Assembly: GCA_000306725.1 (NCBI GenBank) | Contig: CP003083.1 | Location: 372,001 to 436,000 of the forward strand | Reading direction: 5' to 3' | Length of the DNA: 64,000 nucleotides | Source of the DNA: Methanolobus psychrophilus R15 | Lineage (GTDB): Archaea; Halobacteriota; Methanosarcinia; Methanosarcinales; Methanosarcinaceae | In this document: positions 56,059-62,652 of the stretch, one piece after another | Position numbering within the stretch: the first letter of the stretch is position 1 | Layout: the number at the start of each line of letters is the position of its first letter | Made by a program: the position numbers and the translations under genes | The notes under the pieces: model-generated | Told to the model about the DNA's origin: nothing | The model's input: the letters and a program-made list of their open reading frames with translations, nothing else | Database searches by the model: none

Positions 56059-56076
56059 GTACTCATCTAAGAGTAC
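56059..56076. promoter_or_regulatory. Inverted repeat upstream of lrgAB
   Basis: GTACTC-atctaa-GAGTAC, perfect six-base arms about 65 bases before lrgA, in the divergent region shared with the NRAMP-like gene (55875-56141). Possible operator or leader hairpin; the rest of that region holds only TATA-like runs near 55925-55960. Confidence 0.4.
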
Positions 56077-56141
56077 ATGTTGCACATGCACGGGATGATC
56101 ACTGACAATTTCTCAAAATACACTGACCCTGCTGAAAATCC

Positions 56142-56501
56142 ATGATAAAATATCTTGTTCAATTCGGTATTATATTCCTTGCCAGTTTTCTGGGCGAACT
56201 CCTCTATACATCCCTGGATATCCCCATACCTGGTAACATACTGGGAATGTTGCTGCTGCTTTTGTTCCTTCTGACTGGCCTGTTGAAGCTGTCCATGATA
56301 GAGGATGTGAGCAACTTCATGCTAAAGCACCTCCCCTTCTTTTTTATACCTGCAGCTGTAGGATTGATAACCAGTTTCTCTTTGTTGGAGGGAAAATGGA
56401 CAGCTCTTGTGTTCATAGTCGTTATTTCGACCTTTATCGTTGCAGCGGTTACCGCTATAACGACACAGGTACTGATTAAAAGGAGTAAATCAGATGAATG
56501 A
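56142..56501 (+). CDS. lrgA: LrgA/CidA family holin-like membrane protein
   Basis: 119 residues with four membrane helices; N-terminal FLASFLGELLYTSLDIPIPG with the family's PIPGNILGMLLLLLFLL. In bacteria these small proteins act with LrgB in murein hydrolase export, pyruvate uptake or osmotic responses; archaeal roles are unknown. It overlaps lrgB by 8 bases. Confidence 0.88.
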   Translation: MIKYLVQFGIIFLASFLGELLYTSLDIPIPGNILGMLLLLLFLLTGLLKLSMIEDVSNFMLKHLPFFFIPAAVGLITSFSLLEGKWTALVFIVVISTFIVAAVTAITTQVLIKRSKSDE

Positions 56502-57210
56502 GATAATCTCTTCTCTTGTTACTTTCCTGATAGCTTCCCCGTTGTTTGGCATAGGGATATCTCTGCTGACTTATTATGCAGGCAGTCTGCTATATGAAAA
56601 GACTGGCTCCCCCTTCCTGAATCCTCTGGTTCTGAGTATGCTGGTGATCATTGCCCTTCTTGTGAGCTTCGATATAAGTTTCGATGACTACAACCGGGGA
56701 GGAAGATTCATATCCTTCTTCCTGGGACCTGCCACTGTGATCTTGGCCGTGCCCTTATATAATAAGATCAGCCTGCTCAAAGAGAATGCCCTGCCTATAC
56801 TTGCAGGAATCGTAGCAGGTTCTGCCGCTGGCATTGTGAGTATAATTCTCATGTCCAGAATGTTCGGGTTGAATGAGCTGGTGAGCATTTCACTGATCCC
56901 CAAATCTGTCACAACACCCATCGGGATAGAAATCTCCAACCAGCTTGGGGGAATGCCATCAATAACAGTGGCAGCCATTGTTTTAACAGGAATAACAGGT
57001 GCCCTGCTGGGACCCATGGTCTGCAGGTTTTTCAGGATAAGGAATAAGGTGGCGATAGGAGTTGCTATCGGCACCTCATCCCATGCCCTTGGCACCACCA
57101 AGGCCGTGGAGCTGGGAGAGACCGAAGGGGCAATGAGCGGACTTGCGATAGGTATCGCAGGGTTGGTTACAGTGTTTCTGGCTCCGATACTGGCGAATTT
57201 GCTGATGTGA
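56494..57210 (+). CDS. lrgB: LrgB/CidB family membrane protein
   Basis: 238 residues, about seven helices. Family motifs PLYNKISLLKENALPILAGI, LIPKSVTTPIGIEISNQLGG and GTSSHALGTTKAVELGETEG are intact. Partner of LrgA, encoded in the overlapping upstream gene. A hairpin follows at 57233-57252. Confidence 0.92.
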   Translation: MNEIISSLVTFLIASPLFGIGISLLTYYAGSLLYEKTGSPFLNPLVLSMLVIIALLVSFDISFDDYNRGGRFISFFLGPATVILAVPLYNKISLLKENALPILAGIVAGSAAGIVSIILMSRMFGLNELVSISLIPKSVTTPIGIEISNQLGGMPSITVAAIVLTGITGALLGPMVCRFFRIRNKVAIGVAIGTSSHALGTTKAVELGETEGAMSGLAIGIAGLVTVFLAPILANLLM

Positions 57211-57232
57211 GAAGAATTGATGCTTTTCAAAT

Positions 57233-57252
57233 CTGTTATTGGAATCTAACAG
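57233..57252 (+). terminator. Hairpin after lrgB
   Basis: CTGTTA-ttggaatc-TAACAG, six perfect pairs 23 bases after the lrgB stop, followed by gaatgcttatttcag. Confidence 0.45.
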
Positions 57253-57306
57253 GAATGCTTATTTCAGTAATAACCAAACTATGTCCTAATGAATAGGGGA
57301 GTTTTC

Positions 57307-57534
57307 ATGATCCATATACAGAAAAGATATCAGGATATTGCTGATGAAATAAAAGAAGAAGATGTCGACCTTGTAAAGATCAACCTGACGATCACAAGAA
57401 AAGTCTGCTGTGGCGGCAGGGATAAGAAAGACTACGACCTGGGCTGGGTCGAGCATCCTAAGGACATGAAACTGACTACTGTCAGGGAATACACAATTAA
57501 GGACAGGGTGCTTGAGGTATGGATAGAACCCTGA
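57307..57534 (+). CDS. Small hypothetical protein with a CCGG motif
   Basis: 75 residues from the ATG at 57307, which has GGGGAG five bases upstream; an ATG six codons earlier is less well placed. The middle contains RKVCCGGRDKKDYDLGWVEH, with two adjacent cysteines and two glycines. No family recognised; the vicinal cysteines could bind metal or be redox-active. It lies before the fen gene on the same strand. Confidence 0.55.
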   Translation: MIHIQKRYQDIADEIKEEDVDLVKINLTITRKVCCGGRDKKDYDLGWVEHPKDMKLTTVREYTIKDRVLEVWIEP

Positions 57535-57606
57535 TACTTCCAGACATGGGCTTATGCTGCAGATAAGTGCCAAAAATGCTATCTATATCAGATGCATCTT
57601 ACTTTT

Positions 57607-58632
57607 ATGGGTACGCAGATCGGAACCTTACTAACAAAAACCCCTATCACTTACGAAGAACTGTCGGGCAAAGTCATTGCTATCGATGCATACAATACCA
57701 TATACCAGTTCCTGAGTGCCATCAGGCAAAAGGATGGCTCCTTACTCACGGATTCTTCCGGTAATCCAACTTCGCATCTTACCGGCCTCTTTTCAAGAAC
57801 CAGCAAATTGAGGGACGCTAACATCAAACCGGTCTTCATTTTTGATGGAAAGCCACCGGAGATGAAGAAAGAGACACTGGAGAAGCGCAGGGGGATTAAG
57901 GAAACAGCAACCCTCAACTATGAGATTGCCAGAGAGGAAGGCAACCTTGAGGATATGAAGAAATTCGCACAGGGAACTTCAAGAATTACTCCGCAGATAC
58001 TTGACGAATCGAAAAAGCTCCTTGAACTCATGGGTATTCCCTGCTTGCAGGCGGAATCTGAGGCTGAGGCACAGGCGGCATTTATGACCTCCCGGGGAGA
58101 CGCCGACCTCGTGGGTTCACAGGACTATGATGCATTCCTTTTCGGAGCAGAGAGTGTCGTCCGCAATCTGGGAAGCACCGGGAAGAGGAAAATCCCCGGC
58201 AGGAATGCCTATGTTGCAAAGACACCGGAGCATATCTCCCTGTCAGGCTCCCTTGAGCAGCTGGAGATCACCCGTGAACAACTGATAGATGTTGCCATTT
58301 GCATCGGCACGGATTTCAATGAGGGTATCCATCATGTCGGAGCAAAGACCGCTCTGAAACTTATCCTTAAGCACAGGGATATAATCACGATGATCAAAGA
58401 AGAGAATAAGGATATACGCACATGCGCTTCAGTTGAAGAGATAAGGGAGTTCTTCCTGAACCCGCCGGTAACAAGAGATTATACCCTGAAGTGGAAAAAG
58501 CCAGAACCAGACGTATTGTTTGATTTCCTTGTAAGGGAGCGTGACTTTTCCGAGAAGCAGGTTTTGGGTAATATTAAGATCTTAGAGGGCAGAGCGAGCG
58601 ATAATTGCCAGTCTTGCTTAGGCGACTGGTAA
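57607..58632 (+). CDS. fen: Flap endonuclease 1
   Basis: 341 residues from the ATG at 57607 (MGTQIGTLL); five more codons upstream are in frame but not needed. FEN1 trims 5' flaps during Okazaki-fragment maturation and repair. Acidic active-site residues are visible in IAIDAYNTIYQFL, VFIFDGKPPEMKK, QAESEAEAQAAFM, LVGSQDYDAFLFG and CIGTDFNEGIHHVGAKTAL. The C-terminus ends QSCLGDW, a short version of the PCNA-binding PIP box (Q-x-x-L-x-x-W). Confidence 0.96.
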   Translation: MGTQIGTLLTKTPITYEELSGKVIAIDAYNTIYQFLSAIRQKDGSLLTDSSGNPTSHLTGLFSRTSKLRDANIKPVFIFDGKPPEMKKETLEKRRGIKETATLNYEIAREEGNLEDMKKFAQGTSRITPQILDESKKLLELMGIPCLQAESEAEAQAAFMTSRGDADLVGSQDYDAFLFGAESVVRNLGSTGKRKIPGRNAYVAKTPEHISLSGSLEQLEITREQLIDVAICIGTDFNEGIHHVGAKTALKLILKHRDIITMIKEENKDIRTCASVEEIREFFLNPPVTRDYTLKWKKPEPDVLFDFLVRERDFSEKQVLGNIKILEGRASDNCQSCLGDW

Positions 58633-58662
58633 GCAGTTTTTAATGAGGCTGCAGGAATATTT

Positions 58663-59442
58663 TCATGGCTGGAACAGGGAACCAAGGATCACAAGTATTG
58701 TGAGCATGGATGTCACGTTGGCCAGTATAGCTGCTTCAAGTCCTTTTTTCCAGTAAAGCCATCCGAAAACGCTTCCTGCCATGACGTTCAGGATCATAAT
58801 TCCTGAGGCAAACGCCGTATTGAGTTCTACTGAAGGTGATAGTGATGAAACATAGCCAAGACCGTAAAGGACACTTGCAAGCATTATGGATAACCAGATA
58901 CCGGTGGTTGTAGGAAGACCTGCAGATGTCTTTTTTATCTTCCATGTGATCCATACTAAAACGGTTACCAGGAAGAATCGCAGGATTAGCTCTTCCACTA
59001 TGCCTACATAGAATGAATAGAGAAATCTCTGCCATACGGGCGGTGACGACAGGAATATGGTCAAAGGTTCAGTGAACATGGAAAAAATACCCCTGTCCAC
59101 TGCAAAGATAATGGTACCCACCAATACGCCAAGCAATAAGGACAATTTTACAGACGAACTGAATCCTGCAGGTAAACCCCTTCCCTCGAACAAAGATTCA
59201 AGTACTGGTGCCTTTAAGCCAACTTTCCTTCCAAGGAAAAGACCTACAACGATGGAAATGATCAAAAAAATTGTGCCCCGGGCAAATTGCGTTGCCAGGA
59301 CCATTGGAAGGGAACTGCCAAACTGAGCAACCACATCCCCTGAAACTGACACTGCATATGGAAGGGATGCAAGCATCGAAAACTCTGCTACCATGAACAA
59401 CACCCAGAAGACCCCCCAGTCAGTAATATTTTTCGTGTTCAT
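58663..59442 (-). CDS. CPBP family intramembrane metalloprotease
   Basis: 259 residues with about seven membrane helices. The family motif E-E-x3-R occurs as IVEELILRFFLVTVL (about residues 138-152), with a later histidine/asparagine motif in FASGIMILNVMAGSVFGWLYW. CPBP/Abi proteins include CAAX prenyl proteases. Substrate unknown. Convergent with fen. Confidence 0.78.
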   Translation of the reverse strand: MNTKNITDWGVFWVLFMVAEFSMLASLPYAVSVSGDVVAQFGSSLPMVLATQFARGTIFLIISIVVGLFLGRKVGLKAPVLESLFEGRGLPAGFSSSVKLSLLLGVLVGTIIFAVDRGIFSMFTEPLTIFLSSPPVWQRFLYSFYVGIVEELILRFFLVTVLVWITWKIKKTSAGLPTTTGIWLSIMLASVLYGLGYVSSLSPSVELNTAFASGIMILNVMAGSVFGWLYWKKGLEAAILANVTSMLTILVILGSLFQP

Positions 59443-59694
59443 CCTTAATGTTCCTTTTTTCTAGCCAACTTAGCAGAGTTGTGCGCGCGTTGTCTCTTCA
59501 AGCAATACGATTGTCCATTATATAAGTATTCTTTTATTTGTAACTGACCTTATGTTACTAGAAGACCACCAGGAATAGACTATTCTGGACGCGATGCTTG
59601 ATGCCTAGATAGAAACCTGGAGAAAAGAAACAAAAATACATGCTTAGCATAAAACAAAAATCAAATCCGTTTTTAGATCAATTTCATTGACTGT

Positions 59695-59985
59695 TTATTC
59701 TATTTCGAGTTCCAGGCCCCCTATGACCCCGGTCACTACATTGAATATCAATGCGGTGATCACACCACCAATAAAGCCAAGCACACCATAGAAAATGGGT
59801 AATGCGATAATCGCCCATACCCCAAATAACATTCTTCCGGCTTCCTGACTGTACATCATGGAGCCCACGGTCAGGGAAGTAATAGCTATGATAACTCCAA
59901 ATATCAGACCCATTACTGCATAGATCACTCCCGTAATTTTCCCAAGTGAAAGCACACCAATCTTTCTCACTAATTTCTTTACCAT
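59695..59985 (-). CDS. Small membrane protein, DUF3566-like
   Basis: 96 residues with two long membrane helices (about 15-45 and 55-88) around a short loop, SMMYSQEAG. N-terminus basic (MVKKLVRKIG), C-terminus acidic (GLELEIE). The glycine-rich helices resemble DUF3566-type proteins. No function known. The 252 bases upstream of 59695 towards the CPBP gene show no gene. Confidence 0.65.
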   Translation of the reverse strand: MVKKLVRKIGVLSLGKITGVIYAVMGLIFGVIIAITSLTVGSMMYSQEAGRMLFGVWAIIALPIFYGVLGFIGGVITALIFNVVTGVIGGLELEIE

Positions 59986-60283
59986 AAAATGAACCCTCCA
60001 TTAGTATATTCTTTAATAGTAGTTTAAAAATATACCTGCGGGTATGATTGCAAATAAGCGGGGAACCTGGATTGTATAGCTGTCATAGGGTGCGTTTAAG
60101 GGGGACGTTTGATTGCGGGTCGCCGGAGAAGGGCTGGAGGGGATGAAGGAGAAGTTGAAGTAAGTATGATTCTGTAGAATTCCTCATTCGCCATTGACAA
60201 ACAAAGAACAACACAACCCCACCCACCGGAGGCGGCACATTCCCTTGCTGCCGTACTGAAGACTATTGAATCAATGCCAGTTG

Positions 60284-60514
60284 TCAAGTCGAAAAAGCAC
60301 GCCCCAGATAACCGGCCCGTGCAGCAAAAAGATATCTGGTTTCAGGAGGGATTTTGCCTGCATCTTCTCCAATTATCTCAAGGTTGCGGACAACCGCATC
60401 AACCCGCATCTCGTCTTCCAGAAATTCCTCAAGAGTGATATTCTCCATATAGCTTTGGATTTTCTCGATTGCTGCAAGCATATCTGCAAAGAAAACCAGT
60501 TGGTCTCTAGGCAT
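60284..60514 (-). pseudogene. hepT: hepT toxin gene, 3'-truncated
   Basis: 76 residues of the HepT (DUF86) family that partners MNT. The N-terminal helices are clear: QLVFFADMLAAIEKIQSYME and VVRNLEIIGEDAGKIPPE. After this the reading frame diverges and stops, so the C-terminal half with the RX4-6H RNase-like motif (normally RNxLxHxY) is missing. The toxin should therefore be inactive. It overlaps the end of the mntA frame. Confidence 0.75.
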
Positions 60515-60790
60515 AAACAGCCTCTTTCAGGATATGCTCTCTTAGCCGTGGCTTTATGGCAGTCTCAATGACAAGGTCCACGTCTCTTCCAAAAAGTTCT
60601 TCGAGATAGAACTTGAGTTCCATATAATTACCAAAGGTCTTTGACCTTCTTTGAATTCCACAAGGATATCAACATCACTGTCTTCGTGTTCCTCTCCTCT
60701 TGCAAAAGAACCGAAAACACCCACTTTTTTTACATCAAAACGCTCCATTATCACGTTCTCATGTTCTCTTAATATCCCGAGGACATCCAT
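60507..60790 (-). pseudogene. mntA: mntA antitoxin gene, frameshifted
   Basis: Minimal nucleotidyltransferase that detoxifies HepT. The intact frame has VKKVGVFGSFARGEEHEDSD with the GSFxRG...DxD catalytic motif. After FKEGQ a single-base loss (AAA where AAAA is expected, near 60647) throws the frame out; the next frame resumes as NYMELKFYLEELFGRDVDLV and ends at 60507-60509. Joined, the protein is 94 residues, the normal size. Confidence 0.78.
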
Positions 60791-60948
60791 TATTATTGCT
60801 CACCGACAAAGTTTAAATCGTTAACCCTGAACGTGGCAGAAACCGGTTAATGAAAAATGAGAGCACATAGGGCCGTGGTAACTGTTTGGAACCTACTACA
60901 CTGTTCACTCCGGCCAGAAGTAAACCCTTCGTTAAAGTGAAAGCAATC

Positions 60949-61176
60949 TCAAAGAAGATTCAAGAACTCTTCCGGCGTCATTCCCGATTGCCGGATTATT
61001 GATCTTAACGTCCCGACGGGAATTTCGTCATAATCAGGGATTATAGTAACAAATGTTGCATCAGGAGTTCTTTTTTTCATTTTTATGTGGCTTCCCTTTT
61101 GAGACACGATCTGAAAACCGGCAGTTTCCAGAATCTTGATGACTTTATGTGCTGACAGAAGAGGAATCCTTGTCAT
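60949..61176 (-). CDS. hicA: HicA-type mRNA interferase toxin
   Basis: 75 residues with the double-stranded-RNA-binding-like HicA fold. The catalytic histidine is in QKGSHIKMKK (about residue 30). Typical N-terminal helix SAHKVIKILETAGF and C-terminal SGMTPEEFLNLL. Its start lies 32 bases inside the end of hicB, so the antitoxin gene comes first and the two are coupled. Confidence 0.88.
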   Translation of the reverse strand: MTRIPLLSAHKVIKILETAGFQIVSQKGSHIKMKKRTPDATFVTIIPDYDEIPVGTLRSIIRQSGMTPEEFLNLL

Positions 61177-61387
61177 ACGAAACCTCGAAGGTAGTTGTGA
61201 AAACAGAATTGCCTTCTACTATAACAGTGTCCTCATCTTCCAGGTAAAGTTCTACTGCTTCCTTAAGGTTAGCAATAGCCCCCTCTACATCCTTACCCTG
61301 GCTTGCAATGTCCAGTTCAGGACACCATGATACATACCAATCTCCTTCTTTATGTATAACTGCAGAGAACTTGTGTGAATATTGCAT
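61145..61387 (-). CDS. hicB: HicB-type antitoxin
   Basis: 80 residues with the partially degraded RNase H fold of HicB: FSAVIHKEGDWYVSWCPELD followed by the helix VEGAIANLKEAVELYLED. The C-terminus is short with no clear DNA-binding domain. Transcribed before hicA and overlapping it, which is the usual order in archaea. Confidence 0.88.
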   Translation of the reverse strand: MQYSHKFSAVIHKEGDWYVSWCPELDIASQGKDVEGAIANLKEAVELYLEDEDTVIVEGNSVFTTTFEVSYDKDSSSVST

Positions 61388-61514
61388 GTTTAAAGTATGG
61401 AATTGGTTTATTTAAGCATTTTCGGCTCTGTATAAGTAGAGATTATAGTATGAGGATTCACACAGAGCTGAAAACGCATTGTTTTATATTGTTTAACTGA
61501 TATTAATTTATTTC

Positions 61515-62411
61515 ATGATGGAAGTCACAAATGATTCCGAGAGTACGTTTTTAACATATATTAATAAAATTTTGTTTTACGATGTATGGGAGAATGAGAA
61601 GTTTAGCGATGAACAAAGAAACCTATTCAAAAGTCTTCTAGACAAAAACTATCATAGATTATATGGCAGAAAAATTAATAAAGAGATAATTTATATTGGG
61701 CTTGATCATCCGTCGACAAATGAAATTAATGGACAAACGTTAATGTTTGGTCCTGCTGGTAATCTATGCAATTGTCCTGAAATAATCATAACTGGAATAT
61801 CAACTTCAATAACAGCTGCTAATGGGATTGCAAATCAATTAATAAACAGCGACTTAAACTTACTATCCACAAATGATTTGAGAAGCATATACCTTCAAAA
61901 CATTTACAAAGGAAAGATGTATACACAATTTAAAAAAGATTGGATGGACAGATCAAAAGATAGCATCTATGAGTCTTCATTCTCAACTTTGTTTGAAATC
62001 ATTGAAGGTGCCAGGAAGGAATCAAATAATATCAACATTATGGTTACACAAATGACTTTACATGGAATAGCTACTTTTTACGATAAACGACATGATAGGA
62101 ATACATGGCATTCACCATCAAATGCTGTGTTTAAAAGTGAGATTTCAAAAAACTTATATAAAGAATATTTTGTAGATAAAGTTCTAATAGCAAAATTCCT
62201 TGAAAATAAAAATGCTAAGTATTTGTTTGTTATGGGAAATGATGCATATACTATGCTTAAGAGAACATTCAAAAATGATAGAAACTTGTCTTCATTGAAT
62301 AACAAAAGAGTTCAGTTTATTGATGTAATAGAAGATGACTTTAAAATGGTGAACTTCAGTTTGGATCCTAACATGAAATACATAATTAAGATTAAACATG
62401 CAGCGGCATGA
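61515..62411 (+). CDS. Orphan AT-rich hypothetical protein
   Basis: 298 residues encoded by DNA clearly richer in A and T than its neighbours, next to toxin-antitoxin remnants, so probably acquired. Soluble. Two segments recall the uracil-DNA-glycosylase-like fold, IIYIGLDHPSTNEI (like the first active-site loop) and KYLFVMGNDAYTML (like the later strand), but the match is loose. Also present are MVTQMTLHGIATFYDKRHDR and NTWHSPSNAVF. I do not recognise the family. Confidence 0.5.
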   Translation: MMEVTNDSESTFLTYINKILFYDVWENEKFSDEQRNLFKSLLDKNYHRLYGRKINKEIIYIGLDHPSTNEINGQTLMFGPAGNLCNCPEIIITGISTSITAANGIANQLINSDLNLLSTNDLRSIYLQNIYKGKMYTQFKKDWMDRSKDSIYESSFSTLFEIIEGARKESNNINIMVTQMTLHGIATFYDKRHDRNTWHSPSNAVFKSEISKNLYKEYFVDKVLIAKFLENKNAKYLFVMGNDAYTMLKRTFKNDRNLSSLNNKRVQFIDVIEDDFKMVNFSLDPNMKYIIKIKHAAA

Positions 62412-62441
62412 AAATGTCTATATTAAAACCAAACAACAACC

Positions 62442-62450
62442 CTTAAATAT
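62442..62450 (+). promoter_or_regulatory. TATA box of the leader/acetolactate synthase transcript
   Basis: CTTAAATAT, about 27 bases upstream of the leader ATG at 62473, so transcription should begin at or near that ATG (leaderless). Confidence 0.55.
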
Positions 62451-62472
62451 CACCTCCCCCAATTCTCCCATA

Positions 62473-62550
62473 ATGTCAATCCCTACCACAACCTACACCG
62501 TACCTGACGTACCCGTTGTAGCTGTAGTAGTGGTAGTACTGTCAGCTTGA
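62473..62550 (+). CDS. Valine-rich leader peptide upstream of acetolactate synthase
   Basis: 25-codon frame ATG to TGA. Nine residues are valine (positions 10, 13, 15, 16 and 18-22, the last five in a row), with one isoleucine and one leucine; the C-terminus reads VVVVVLSA. Valine, leucine and isoleucine are products of the pathway started by the downstream enzyme. There is no ribosome site, but the TATA box spacing predicts a leaderless start. Hairpin 62504-62545 (CTGACGTAC with GTAC-T-GTCAG) encloses most of the valine codons. The low-complexity GTA repeats could arise by chance, so translation is unproven. Confidence 0.5.
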   Translation: MSIPTTTYTVPDVPVVAVVVVVLSA

Positions 62551-62593
62551 GCAAGATCAAAGGAAACTTTTCGGGCTCAAGTGCACTGTTTTT
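62546..62593 (+). terminator. Attenuator-like hairpin with T tract
   Basis: CTTGAGC (62546-62552) pairs perfectly with GCTCAAG (62575-62581); inside is a second small stem AAAG-gaaa-CTTT (62559-62570). Seven bases later comes TTTTT (62589-62593), continued by ggttgttt. The 5' arm contains the leader stop codon (62548-62550), so a ribosome stalled on the last valine codons would cover it. Located 60-107 bases before the acetolactate synthase start. Confidence 0.55.
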
Positions 62594-62652
62594 GGTTGTT
62601 TACTGATTAGTGTATCCTGTGCCTGGATCGTTTCTTTCACGGAGAATTGAAA

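Noticed and set aside
60096-60287. 63-residue minus-strand frame after hepT
   Set aside because: Low-complexity proline/serine content and no ribosome site; looks like non-coding GC-rich sequence.
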